Assembly: GCA_937926205.1 (NCBI GenBank)
Contig: CALEYL010000057.1
Location: forward strand, 1 to 22,622
Source: an uncultured Saprospiraceae bacterium
GTDB lineage: Bacteria; Bacteroidota; Bacteroidia; Chitinophagales; Saprospiraceae
DNA: 22,622 nt
Reading direction: 5' to 3'
Shown here in pieces: positions 6,945 to 15,564 of this stretch. Both the position numbers and the translations under genes were made by a program. The notes beneath the pieces are model-generated. The model did no database searches. It had not been told where the DNA came from and saw nothing but the letters and a program-made list of their open reading frames with translations. The stretch's first letter is position 1, and every line of letters begins with the position of its first letter.

Positions 6945-8213
6945 ATGTTGATCAAATTAGTAGAATGGCTGAATGAACTGTACGGAGGCAAACTTCCCGG
7001 GTCGGGATTGTTTGGCTACATCACCTTCCGTGCGGGGGTTGCTACCATTCTGTCCCTGTTGATTTCCATGGTATTCGGTGGCAAAATCATTCAGTTTCTG
7101 AGGCGCCTGCAGGTGGGAGAAACGGTACGCGACCTTGGTTTGCAGGGACAAAAACAAAAAGAAGGTACGCCTACAATGGGCGGGGTCATCATCATCATGG
7201 CCATTCTGATCCCTTGTTTACTGATGGCGCACCTCGATAATGTGTACATTTTTCTGATGGTCGTATCCACCATCTGGATGGGCATCATTGGGTTTCTGGA
7301 CGATTACATTAAGGTATTCAAAAAAGATAAAAAAGGCCTTAGCGGCAAATTCAAGGTGCTGGGCCAGGTTGGTTTGGGCGTCATTGTAGCGCTTACCATG
7401 ATTTTGAGCGACCAGGTCGTTGTCCGGATGGATGTTGAAGAATTTGAAGCGTCCGGTATTGTGGGCAGCATGGTTGGAGACCCGCTTGAAGTCAAAAACG
7501 GCACGGAGTTCGAAGAAAAAGGCGACTACAAAATGATGCTGACCAATGTCCCTTTTATGAAAGGAAATCAGCTGGATTACTCCAGAATTGTGCCGGCCTC
7601 AAAGGATGGCGACATGAGTCCCTGGGTATGGCTGTTGTTTGTACCGCTGGTCATTTTTGTAGTAACCGCCGTATCCAACGCGGCCAACCTGACGGATGGC
7701 CTGGATGGCCTGGCGACGGGTGTTTCGGGTATCATCGGTTTGACGCTTGGCATTTTTGCCTACGTCTCCGGTAACGCCATTGCGGCTACCTATCTCAACA
7801 TCCTGCATTTGCCCGGATCAGGCGAGCTTGTCATTTTTGCAGCCTGTTTTCTTGGCGCCTGCCTGGGTTTTTTGTGGTACAATTCGTACCCGGCCCAGAT
7901 TTTCATGGGCGACACCGGCAGTTTGACCCTGGGCGGCATTATTGCTACCATGGCCATTGTACTGCGCAAAGAATTGCTGATTCCGCTGATGTGCGGCATC
8001 TTTTTGATAGAGAACCTCTCGGTTGTTTTGCAGGTGGCGTATTTCAAATACACCAAACGCAAATACGGCGAGGGTCGCAGAATATTCCTGATGTCGCCAT
8101 TGCACCATCACTATCAGAAAAAGGGCATCCCTGAAACGAAGATCGTGATGCGGTTTTGGATCGTAGGCATTCTGCTGGCAGTTTTCACCATCATTACCCT
8201 GAAAATCCGCTGA
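6945..8213 (+). CDS. mraY: Phospho-MurNAc-pentapeptide-transferase MraY
   Basis: This polytopic membrane enzyme transfers phospho-MurNAc-pentapeptide to undecaprenyl phosphate, making lipid I. Family motifs are TPTMGG (75-80), FLDDYIKVFKKDKKGLSGKFK with Asp119-Asp120, NLTDGLDG (248-255), FMGDTGS (320-326) and the cytoplasmic MSPLHHHY (383-390). At 422 residues it is about 60 longer than E. coli MraY. The excess lies at about 157-225, between the membrane segments before and after, in a hydrophilic acidic loop that should face the periplasm. Similar enlargement is usual in Bacteroidota. ATG 6945 follows the repeat-rich gap; murD starts 3 bp after the stop. Confidence 0.96.
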   Translation: MLIKLVEWLNELYGGKLPGSGLFGYITFRAGVATILSLLISMVFGGKIIQFLRRLQVGETVRDLGLQGQKQKEGTPTMGGVIIIMAILIPCLLMAHLDNVYIFLMVVSTIWMGIIGFLDDYIKVFKKDKKGLSGKFKVLGQVGLGVIVALTMILSDQVVVRMDVEEFEASGIVGSMVGDPLEVKNGTEFEEKGDYKMMLTNVPFMKGNQLDYSRIVPASKDGDMSPWVWLLFVPLVIFVVTAVSNAANLTDGLDGLATGVSGIIGLTLGIFAYVSGNAIAATYLNILHLPGSGELVIFAACFLGACLGFLWYNSYPAQIFMGDTGSLTLGGIIATMAIVLRKELLIPLMCGIFLIENLSVVLQVAYFKYTKRKYGEGRRIFLMSPLHHHYQKKGIPETKIVMRFWIVGILLAVFTIITLKIR

Positions 8214-8216
8214 CGT

Positions 8217-9527
8217 ATGGATCTGATCGTCGTATTGGGAGCAGCAGAAAGCGGTGTGGGTGCAGCCTTATTGGCCGCTTTAAAAGGGTTTGAGGTGTTC
8301 GTTTCGGACAAAAGTGCCATAAGTGACAGTTATAAAAGCCTGCTGGAAGAAAACGGCATTCCATACGAGGAAGGCCAGCACACGCAGGAACGTATTTTTC
8401 AGGCAAAAGAAGTGATCAAAAGCCCCGGAATTCCGGATAACGTACCTCTGGTGAAAGCATTGGAGGAAAAAGGCATTCCGGTGATTTCGGAAATTGAATT
8501 TGCGGGCAGGTACACTACGGCAAAAATCGTAGGCATTACCGGAAGCAACGGAAAAACCACCACTACCCTGCTGACCCATCACCTGCTGAAAAGCGCAGGA
8601 TTGAATGCGGGGCTTGCTGGAAATGTAGGCTTCGGTTTTGCAGCGCATGTGGCTACACAGCCACCGGTTGACCTGTATGTTCTGGAATTGAGTAGTTTTC
8701 AGCTGGATGGCATCCGGAAATTCAGACCGGACATCGCCATGTTGCTGAACATTACGCCCGACCACCTGGATCGCTATGATTACAAACTGGAAAACTATGC
8801 CAATGCCAAATTCCGCATTGCGATGAATCAGGTGGAAAGCGACCTTTTCCTTTACAATGCCAGCGATCCGAATATCCGGCAATATAGCGCCGGCAAACAT
8901 TTTGCATCGAAAGCGGTGCCACTGGCCATTGAGCAGGTACAGGGAGCAAAAATTGAAGTGGAAGGCCGCGTTTTTGACCTTTCGCAAACGCAACTTCGGG
9001 GTTCGCACAATGCCATGAATGCCGTATTTGCCGTGCAAACGGCGCTGGCGCTCGGCATCAGTGAAGAAGCCATTAATGCAGGCTTGAAAACGTTCAAAAC
9101 TGCGCCCCACCGCCTCGAAAAAATTGCCGATGTGGACGGGGTGGAATACATCAACGACAGCAAAGCCACCAATGTGGATTCTGTCTTTTACGCCCTTCAG
9201 GCCATGGATCGCCCGGTTGTTTGGATCGTTGGCGGCCAGGACAAGGGCAACGACTACGAGCCTTTGATGGCGCTTGTTCGGGAAAAAGTAAAAGCGATTG
9301 TGTGTATGGGTGTCGATAACAGCAAAATTGTAAAGGTTTTTGCACCGATACTTTCCGAAATACGGGAAACACGCAGCGCAGAAGAGGCGGTGAAAGTCGC
9401 GCAAACACTGGCAAGACCGGGAGATGCTGTTTTATTATCGCCTGCTTGTGCCAGTTTTGATTTGTTTAAAAATTATGAGGACCGCGGGGATCAGTTCCGG
9501 GCAGCGGTGGTTGATTTGAAGATTTAA
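8217..9527 (+). CDS. murD: UDP-MurNAc-L-alanine:D-glutamate ligase MurD
   Basis: A 436-residue cytosolic Mur ligase that adds D-glutamate to UDP-MurNAc-L-Ala. The N-terminal Rossmann-like segment VVLGAAESGVG (5-15) is the Bacteroidota form of the UDP-binding loop. It is followed by the ATP P-loop ITGSNGKTTTT (107-117), ELSSFQLD (157-164), NITPDHLDRY (178-187) and the C-terminal-domain signature INDSKATN. Length and order match MurD. It starts 3 bp after mraY and ends 12 bp before ftsW, so the three are one transcription unit. Confidence 0.96.
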   Translation: MDLIVVLGAAESGVGAALLAALKGFEVFVSDKSAISDSYKSLLEENGIPYEEGQHTQERIFQAKEVIKSPGIPDNVPLVKALEEKGIPVISEIEFAGRYTTAKIVGITGSNGKTTTTLLTHHLLKSAGLNAGLAGNVGFGFAAHVATQPPVDLYVLELSSFQLDGIRKFRPDIAMLLNITPDHLDRYDYKLENYANAKFRIAMNQVESDLFLYNASDPNIRQYSAGKHFASKAVPLAIEQVQGAKIEVEGRVFDLSQTQLRGSHNAMNAVFAVQTALALGISEEAINAGLKTFKTAPHRLEKIADVDGVEYINDSKATNVDSVFYALQAMDRPVVWIVGGQDKGNDYEPLMALVREKVKAIVCMGVDNSKIVKVFAPILSEIRETRSAEEAVKVAQTLARPGDAVLLSPACASFDLFKNYEDRGDQFRAAVVDLKI

Positions 9528-9539
9528 CCTTGATTTTAT

Positions 9540-10682
9540 ATGTCATCATTAGTAGCAAGGATTAATGCAGAGCTTCGCGGCGACCGGGTCATCTGGGCGA
9601 TTATTGCCCTAATGGCCATCTTTTCTATTCTCGCCGTTTACAGCTCTACCGGGACATTAGCCTATCGCGAACGGGGTGGCAACACGGAAGCCTTTTTGTT
9701 CAAGCATCTGGTCATTCTCAGCGTTGGTCTGATGATGACTTACGTTTGTCATTTGCTTCACTATATGAAATATTCGAGGTGGGCGCCAATCTTGTTTCTG
9801 ATCGCCATTCCTTTGTTGTTTTATACGCTGACATTAGGCGCTGAAATCAACGAAGGCAAGCGTTGGGTGATGATTCCTTATGTGGGCATTACTTTCCAGA
9901 CTTCAGATTTTGCCAAGTTGGCGTTGATCATCTACGTTGCACGGGCCATTTCGTCGAAACAGGATTACATCAAAGATTTCAACAGCGCATTCCTGCCGAT
10001 CATTGTACCGGTATTGCTGATTTGCGGACTCATTGCGCCTGCAAATCTCTCTACTGCCCTGTTGTTATTCATGGCTTGTGTGGGGATGATGTTCATCGGC
10101 AGGGTATCCATTCGATACATCTTGTTGTTGCTCATGCTGGGCCTGGTGGTTTTCGCCATCCTCATTTTTATTGGACAGGCATTTCCGAATATTGTTCGCG
10201 TCGATACCTGGACCAGTCGGGTGCAGGAGTTTATGTACGGCGAAGACGGTGGGTATCAAAGCTTACAGGCCAAAATCGCCATTGCCAACGGGGAGTGGTT
10301 CGGACTGGGGCCGGGAAACAGCATCCAGCGCAATTTTCTGCCATCTCCCTATTCCGATTTCATTTACAGCATCATCTGTGAAGAATACGGCATATTTGGC
10401 GGCGGCATGGTTATTTTGTTGTACGTGCTGTTCTTTTTCAGAATTACGCGGCTTGTTACCAAAAGCCCCAAAGCTTTCGGCGCCATTCTGGCAATGGGCC
10501 TTGGGATTATGCTGGTGATGCAGGCCCTGGTCAATATTGCGGTAGCGGTGAATCTGGTACCAGTAACCGGCGTCACCATGCCCATGATCAGTATGGGGGG
10601 TACGTCCATGTTGTTTACCTGCATTGCGTTCGGTATCATCCTGAGTGTGAGCAAGTACATTGAATCGGTAGCAACAGAATGA
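9540..10682 (+). CDS. ftsW: SEDS-family septal peptidoglycan glycosyltransferase FtsW
   Basis: A 380-residue protein with about ten membrane segments. SEDS proteins polymerise lipid II into glycan strands together with a class B PBP, here FtsI. Visible signatures are KRWV (107-110), the extracytoplasmic SDFIYSIICEEYG (272-284) with the catalytic Asp273 position, and PVTGVTMPMISMGGTSML (341-358) near the last membrane helix. The location between murD and murG makes it FtsW and not the paralogue RodA. The ATG at 9540 gives a short cytoplasmic N-terminus. The murG ATG follows the TGA stop by one base. Confidence 0.95.
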   Translation: MSSLVARINAELRGDRVIWAIIALMAIFSILAVYSSTGTLAYRERGGNTEAFLFKHLVILSVGLMMTYVCHLLHYMKYSRWAPILFLIAIPLLFYTLTLGAEINEGKRWVMIPYVGITFQTSDFAKLALIIYVARAISSKQDYIKDFNSAFLPIIVPVLLICGLIAPANLSTALLLFMACVGMMFIGRVSIRYILLLLMLGLVVFAILIFIGQAFPNIVRVDTWTSRVQEFMYGEDGGYQSLQAKIAIANGEWFGLGPGNSIQRNFLPSPYSDFIYSIICEEYGIFGGGMVILLYVLFFFRITRLVTKSPKAFGAILAMGLGIMLVMQALVNIAVAVNLVPVTGVTMPMISMGGTSMLFTCIAFGIILSVSKYIESVATE

Positions 10683-10683
10683 T

Positions 10684-11775
10684 ATGGCAAAGATCATCAT
10701 AAGTGGCGGCGGCACTGGGGGCCATGTTTTTCCGGCAATAGCCATTGCAGACGCCATTAAAAAAATACGCCCCGACGCAGACATACTTTTTGTCGGCGCA
10801 AAAGGCAAAATTGAAATGGAGAAAGTCCCGAAAGCGGGCTATCCGATAGAAGGATTGTGGATCAGCGGGTTTCACCGGAAACTGACTTTAAGAAACCTGC
10901 TCTTCCCCTTGAAATTGTTGATGAGCATGTGGAAAGCCTACCGGATTGTTTCGCGCTTCAAGCCTGATGTTGCGGTAGGTGTCGGCGGTTATGCCAGTGG
11001 TCCATTGCTGCGTGCGGCAACAAGCCGGGGCGTTCCGGCACTTTTGCAGGAACAAAATTCCTTTGCCGGCGTCACCAATCGATTGCTGGCCGGAAAAGCA
11101 AAGAAGGTTTGTGTGGCCTATGAAAAGATGGAACGCTACTTTCCCGCTGAAAAAATCGTGCTGACCGGAAATCCGGTGCGACGCGACCTGGCAGCCCTGA
11201 AGGTTACGGCTGCAGAAGGACTGAAGCACTTTGATCTGGCAAACGGCAAAAAAACCATATTCGTTTTTGGGGGCAGTCTCGGCGCGCGATCCATCAACGA
11301 AGCCATGGCAGCTAATGCCGGACTACTGGAGCGGCAAACCGATGTCCAGGTGCTTTGGCAAGCGGGCAGTTTGTACTACGAAACGTACAAGGATTGTGAA
11401 ACTGCCCGATTGCCCAACGTGCGGCTTGTAGCTTTTATTGACCGGATGGACCTGGCCTATGCCATGGCCGATTTGGTCATTTGCCGGGCTGGCGCACTGA
11501 CCATTTCTGAATTGTGCCTGGTTGGCAAAGCGGCTCTTTTGGTGCCTTCACCCAATGTTTCGGAGGATCATCAGACCAAAAACGCCCGGGCACTGGTAGA
11601 AAAGGAGGCCGCTTTGTTGCTTCCCGACGGGGACGCCAAAGAATTGATTATGGCTCAGGCGTTACAATTGCTGAACAATGAGCCACAACTTGAAAAACTA
11701 AGGCAAAACATCCGCCTGCTGGCGCGTCCTGACGCTGCCGAGCGCATTGCGGAAGAAGTCTTAAACATGCTATAA
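10684..11775 (+). CDS. murG: Lipid II synthase MurG (UDP-GlcNAc transferase)
   Basis: A 363-residue GT28 peripheral membrane glycosyltransferase that adds GlcNAc to lipid I, giving lipid II. Motifs are the N-terminal glycine loop GGTGGHVFPA (9-18), the second loop VGVGGYASGP (98-107), EQNS (123-126), GGSLGAR (196-202), the UDP-GlcNAc site CRAGALTISEL (267-277) and a modified C-terminal loop SPNVSEDHQTKNA (289-301). Family length is normal. It is separated from ftsW by one base and from murC by 44 bp. Confidence 0.96.
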   Translation: MAKIIISGGGTGGHVFPAIAIADAIKKIRPDADILFVGAKGKIEMEKVPKAGYPIEGLWISGFHRKLTLRNLLFPLKLLMSMWKAYRIVSRFKPDVAVGVGGYASGPLLRAATSRGVPALLQEQNSFAGVTNRLLAGKAKKVCVAYEKMERYFPAEKIVLTGNPVRRDLAALKVTAAEGLKHFDLANGKKTIFVFGGSLGARSINEAMAANAGLLERQTDVQVLWQAGSLYYETYKDCETARLPNVRLVAFIDRMDLAYAMADLVICRAGALTISELCLVGKAALLVPSPNVSEDHQTKNARALVEKEAALLLPDGDAKELIMAQALQLLNNEPQLEKLRQNIRLLARPDAAERIAEEVLNML

Positions 11776-11819
11776 AATCATTCCATCGCTTTAAGCAAAG
11801 ATGGACCTAAAATAAGAAA

Positions 11820-13187
11820 ATGAATCTAAACGACTTGCGCACCCTTTATTTTATTGGCATCGGCGGCATCGGCATGAGCGCCCTGGCCCGGTATTTTAAA
11901 GGACGCGGACTGGCCGTTTCAGGTTATGATAAAACAGAAACACCCCTGACAAAAGCGTTGGTGGAAGAAGGGATTCCGGTGCATTATTCCGAAGACCTGA
12001 GCCAGGTTCCGGAAGCCATTGATCTGGTGGTGTATACGCCGGCGGTTCCCGCCAGCCATCAGGAGCTGGTCTACCTGCAGGCGAAAGGCATACCGGTCAA
12101 AAAACGGGCAGAGGTGCTGGGCATCATCAGCAGGGGCATGAAAACCATCGCGGTGGCGGGTACCCACGGGAAAACGACCACCTCTACCCTGGTAACGCAC
12201 CTGCTTTATAGTGGCGGTGTGGAATGTGCTGCATTTCTGGGCGGTATTTCCCTGAATTTCGGTACCAATTTCCTACAGGGCAACAGCAACTGGGTCGTGG
12301 TAGAAGCCGATGAATACGATCGTTCTTTTTTGCAATTGGATCCTGATCTGGCCATTGTGACTTCGGTGGAAGCCGATCATTTGGACATTTATGGCGATCA
12401 TGAGCAATTGATTGAAACAGGCTACCGCGCTTTTGCTAAAAAATTGAAGCCAAAAGGCCGTTTGTGGGCGAATACGAATTGTGCGAGCTACTTTGAAGAC
12501 CTGCCCGGTATAGAAAGCTATGGCCTCGAAGCCGGCGCCTACTGTTCCGAGAACATCCGGATGGAAAAAGGACAGGTAACTTTCGATTTTTGCTGCCCGG
12601 AATTGAGCCTGAAAGGCGCCAAACTTGGCGTACCGGGCAGGCATAATGTAGAAAACGCAACGGCTGCCATTGCGGTAGCGCTGGCAGCGGGCGCTTCGGT
12701 GGAAGGCATATTGAAAGGTTTGGCCTCGTTCAAAGGCATCAGGCGGCGGTTCGAGATCGTGTGGCGCAATGAAGACCGGGTGTATGTGGACGATTATGCC
12801 CACCACCCTACCGAGCTGGAAGCCACCATCAGTGCGGCGCGTATGTTTTTCCCGGGCAAAAAGCTGACCGGAATTTTCCAGCCGCACCTTTACACGCGGA
12901 CCCGGGATTTTGCAAAGGAATTTGCCCATGCCCTGGACCAGCTTGATGAAGTGCTGCTGCTCGATATTTATCCGGCGCGGGAACTGCCGATCGAAGGGAT
13001 AAGCAGTGCAACGATTTTTGATCAGATGCGTAACCCGAACAAGCGTTTGGTGGATAAAACCAATTTAATGACTGCCCTGCAGGATACAGATACAGATGTA
13101 CTGCTGACCATGGGCGCAGGAGATATTGATGCATTTACCGGAAAAATCCGGGATCTGATGAAGCAGAAATTTGAGGTTTTGAGTTGA
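11820..13187 (+). CDS. murC: UDP-N-acetylmuramate:L-alanine ligase MurC
   Basis: A 455-residue cytosolic ligase that adds the first peptide residue to UDP-MurNAc. The N-terminus has the UDP-binding FIGIGGIGMSALA (11-23); the ATP P-loop is VAGTHGKTTTSTL (112-124). EADEYDRSF (162-170) and EADHLDIY (184-191) are typical of MurC. The C-terminal domain includes VDDYAHHPTE and FQPHLYTRTRDF. The 44-bp upstream gap shows no clear promoter. After the stop comes a 175-bp repeat-filled stretch before ftsQ. Confidence 0.96.
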   Translation: MNLNDLRTLYFIGIGGIGMSALARYFKGRGLAVSGYDKTETPLTKALVEEGIPVHYSEDLSQVPEAIDLVVYTPAVPASHQELVYLQAKGIPVKKRAEVLGIISRGMKTIAVAGTHGKTTTSTLVTHLLYSGGVECAAFLGGISLNFGTNFLQGNSNWVVVEADEYDRSFLQLDPDLAIVTSVEADHLDIYGDHEQLIETGYRAFAKKLKPKGRLWANTNCASYFEDLPGIESYGLEAGAYCSENIRMEKGQVTFDFCCPELSLKGAKLGVPGRHNVENATAAIAVALAAGASVEGILKGLASFKGIRRRFEIVWRNEDRVYVDDYAHHPTELEATISAARMFFPGKKLTGIFQPHLYTRTRDFAKEFAHALDQLDEVLLLDIYPARELPIEGISSATIFDQMRNPNKRLVDKTNLMTALQDTDTDVLLTMGAGDIDAFTGKIRDLMKQKFEVLS

Positions 13188-13193
13188 CAGATT

Positions 13194-13222
13194 GCACACG
13201 GGGCAGAGCTCCGCGCGAGCAA
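13194..13222. repeat. REP-like element, canonical copy in the murC/ftsQ gap
   Basis: Positions 13202-13220 read GGCAGAGC-TCC-GCGCGAGC, the third exact match to the 16 fixed positions of the dispersed element. CGGGG (13199-13203) can pair with CTCCG (13209-13213) around a short loop. It begins within 10 bp of the murC stop codon. Confidence 0.68.
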
Positions 13223-13238
13223 AGAGAAGGGCGGGTTC

Positions 13239-13271
13239 GTTTCGACTTCGTTTCGACTTCGTTTCGACTTC
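13239..13271. repeat. Tandem 11-mer GTTTCGACTTC x3
   Basis: Three exact copies of GTTTCGACTTC occupy 13239-13249, 13250-13260 and 13261-13271. They are followed by two near-copies of a 12-mer containing GCTCAACGAA. The block is in the murC/ftsQ gap and belongs to neither gene by my start assignment. Confidence 0.95.
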
Positions 13272-13288
13272 GCTCAACGAACGGCTCA

Positions 13289-13316
13289 ACGAACAACGGA
13301 CAACGAACAACAGACA
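13289..13316. repeat. Heptamer run ACRRACA x4
   Basis: The four units are ACGAACA, ACGGACA, ACGAACA and ACAGACA. After the run a hairpin (CCTACC-TAC-GGTAGG, 13319-13333) interrupts. Similar 7-nt units then resume out of phase (GCAAACA, ACAGGCA, ACGAAAT; 13336-13356), right up to the ftsQ start. Confidence 0.75.
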
Positions 13317-13318
13317 AC

Positions 13319-13338
13319 CTACCTACGGTAGGCAGGCA
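13319..13338. repeat. CCTACC/GGTAGG hairpin
   Basis: CCTACC (13319-13324) pairs perfectly with GGTAGG (13328-13333) around TAC, followed by CAGGC. It has the same layout as the hairpin at 6721-6740 in the murE/mraY gap. No T tract follows. Confidence 0.55.
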
Positions 13339-13362
13339 AACAACAGGCAACGAAATAAAGAC

Positions 13363-14160
13363 ATGCAGGTAAAAAAAATGCCACAAAATGATTTATCAAA
13401 ATCGCTGAAACGCTTGACGTGGGCAGCGACGGCATTTGTTTTTGCGATGGTCATCATTTCATTTGCCGATAAAAAAGGCAACCGTGCAGTTTCTGCGGTA
13501 GAAGTAACTGTTGAGCCTCTGGGCGATAACAACCTCCTGATCAATGAAAGTGATGTACTGGAAGCCATAGAAACCAATTATGGGTTCGTACTGGAAGGCA
13601 CGCCAATAGCCGAACTGGAAGTTGGCCGCCTCGAACAGATGATTGAAAAAGACCCTTTTGTAGCAGATGCCGATGTTTTTGTTGACGCCGAAGGTCGGGT
13701 ACAGATCGAAATCGTACAGCGCGAGCCGGCGATGCGCATCATCAGCAACAATGGCCAGAATTACTACCTCGACAATAATGGCGCTAAAATGCCGCTGTCG
13801 GAGCACTTTTCGGCCAGGGTTTTGGTTGCTACGGGAAACATACCGCCATACAGTGATGACTTTATGGATCCTGAAAAAGAAAACACCCTGAAAGAGCTTT
13901 TTGCACTCCATACCGATCTGCTTGAGGATGAATTCATGAATGCACTGATTGAACAGATCTATGTGAGCAATCGCGGCGAGTACATTCTGATCCCCAAATT
14001 GGGAGACCAGAAAATCATACTCGGCACCTATGATAACATTGCCGATAAATTCAAGCGGCTGAAGGTGTTCTACAAAGAAGGAATGCCTTACGAAGGCTGG
14101 CAAAAATATTCCGAAATCAACCTGAAATACAAAGGACAGGTGGTTTGCAGGAAACGATAA
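13363..14160 (+). CDS. ftsQ: Cell division protein FtsQ
   Basis: A 265-residue bitopic protein from ATG 13363. It has a basic N-terminus (KSLKR), one membrane helix (about 19-35), then a POTRA-like segment starting EVTVEPLGDNNLLINESDVLEAIE and a beta-rich extracytoplasmic domain. FtsQ bridges the cytoplasmic Z-ring proteins and the FtsL-FtsW-FtsI synthase. The position between murC and ftsA supports the name, as does the C-terminal segment (LGTYDNIADKFKRLKVFY). The frame stays open upstream to an ATG at 13192, but those 57 extra codons are made of repeats (11-mers, heptamers, hairpins) and are unlikely to be translated. ATG 13378 is a second possible start. Confidence 0.9.
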   Translation: MQVKKMPQNDLSKSLKRLTWAATAFVFAMVIISFADKKGNRAVSAVEVTVEPLGDNNLLINESDVLEAIETNYGFVLEGTPIAELEVGRLEQMIEKDPFVADADVFVDAEGRVQIEIVQREPAMRIISNNGQNYYLDNNGAKMPLSEHFSARVLVATGNIPPYSDDFMDPEKENTLKELFALHTDLLEDEFMNALIEQIYVSNRGEYILIPKLGDQKIILGTYDNIADKFKRLKVFYKEGMPYEGWQKYSEINLKYKGQVVCRKR

Positions 14161-14235
14161 TGATTTTTTTACTGTATAGTCATTCCAGGGGAGGCTTTCG
14201 GAGAAAACTACACCCTGAACAAAATGTAAAAGATT

Positions 14236-15564
14236 ATGATGATGGAAACAGAATCAGGTGCGCACAAATCAGACATCGTCGTCGCACTGGACATTGGAAC
14301 CACGAAGGTTTGCGCACTGGTTGGCCGCAAGGACGAACACGGTAAACTGGAAGTGCTCGGATTTGGAAAAGTGGATTCGGAAGGGGTACTTCGCGGGGTT
14401 GTTTCAAACATTGAAAAAACCGTAAATGCCATTTCCGAAGCTACGGACGTTGCCAAACGCCATGCCGGCATCGATTTCAAAATCGTACATGTAGGCATTG
14501 CCGGACAGCACATCAAAAGCCTTCAACACCGGGGCATCCTGACGCGTGACAATGACCACATGGAAATCAGCCGTCGCGACATCGACAAGCTGATCAGCGA
14601 CATGTATAAATTGGTATTGCCTCCGGGCGACAAAATCCTGCATGTCATCCCTCAGGAATATACGGTTGACAACGAGCAGGGCATTCTGGACCCAATCGGT
14701 ATGTCCGGGATTCGCCTCGAAGCCAATTTCCACATCATTACAGGCCAGATCGCAGCTTCCAACAACCTCTACCGTTGTGTGGAGCGCGCCGGACTGAAAG
14801 CGGCCAATATGACCCTGGAGCCGATTGCCTCCGCATCTGCAGTGCTGAGCGCCGAGGAGAAAGAAGCCGGCGTAGCGCTGGTGGATATCGGCGGTGGTAC
14901 AACGGACATTACCATTTTCCAGGATGGCATCATTCGCCATACGGCCGTCATCCCATTTGGGGGCAACGCCATCACCAAAGACATCAAAGAAGGCTGCACG
15001 GTAATGATCCAGCAGGCTGAAAAGATGAAAGTACGCTTTGGCTCTGCGCTTGCGGATGAGGTATTCGACAACCGCATCATCACCATTCCGGGCCTGAAAG
15101 GCCGCGATGCCAAAGAAATTTCTGAAAAAAACCTGGCCCGCATCATCCAGGCCCGCATGGAAGAAATCCTGGACTATGTCGTTTGGGAAATCCGCAAATC
15201 GGGTTACGAACGCAAACTCATCGGCGGCATTGTGCTGACCGGAGGGGGCGCCCTGCTGCGGGATATAGACAAACTGGCTGAATTCCATACCGGATTCGCT
15301 GCCCGCATCGGCATGCCGGTTGAAAACCTTGCACACGGCTATTATGAGCAACTGGGCAGTCCGATGTACGCTACAGGGATCGGCTTGCTGCTCAAAGGCA
15401 TAGAAGATGTGGAACAAGGCAGGGTAAGACCCTATGCTGAAACGCCCAGGAAAGAAGTGGAAGCTGAGGAAGATGCGGGCAATGGCAGTAACAAAAGCTG
15501 GTTCGACCAAATCTTCAGGAAAACGAAGGAATGGTTTGAAGCAGAACCGGATGCGAATTTTTAG
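14236..15564 (+). CDS. ftsA: Cell division protein FtsA (actin-like Z-ring tether)
   Basis: A 442-residue actin/Hsp70-fold ATPase that polymerises and anchors FtsZ to the membrane. The phosphate-1 motif is ALDIGTTKVCALVG (17-30). The FtsA-specific 1C domain follows (about 95-175). Phosphate-2 is VDIGGGTTDIT (216-226) and the adenosine motif is GGIVLTGGGALL. The last 20 residues (SWFDQIFRKTKEWFE) form an amphipathic helix fitting the membrane-targeting sequence. Three consecutive in-frame ATGs (14236, 14239, 14242) make the exact start uncertain by two residues. A 75-bp gap separates it from ftsQ. Heptamer repeats begin at its stop codon. Confidence 0.96.
   Translation: MMMETESGAHKSDIVVALDIGTTKVCALVGRKDEHGKLEVLGFGKVDSEGVLRGVVSNIEKTVNAISEATDVAKRHAGIDFKIVHVGIAGQHIKSLQHRGILTRDNDHMEISRRDIDKLISDMYKLVLPPGDKILHVIPQEYTVDNEQGILDPIGMSGIRLEANFHIITGQIAASNNLYRCVERAGLKAANMTLEPIASASAVLSAEEKEAGVALVDIGGGTTDITIFQDGIIRHTAVIPFGGNAITKDIKEGCTVMIQQAEKMKVRFGSALADEVFDNRIITIPGLKGRDAKEISEKNLARIIQARMEEILDYVVWEIRKSGYERKLIGGIVLTGGGALLRDIDKLAEFHTGFAARIGMPVENLAHGYYEQLGSPMYATGIGLLLKGIEDVEQGRVRPYAETPRKEVEAEEDAGNGSNKSWFDQIFRKTKEWFEAEPDANF

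Noticed and set aside
8280..9404. Long minus-strand open frame of 374 codons opposite murD
   Set aside because: It is a shadow of the strongly supported murD gene, with low-complexity composition and no recognisable domain.
14404..15510. Long minus-strand open frame of 368 codons opposite ftsA
   Set aside because: It is the antisense shadow of ftsA; composition is atypical and no motifs are present.
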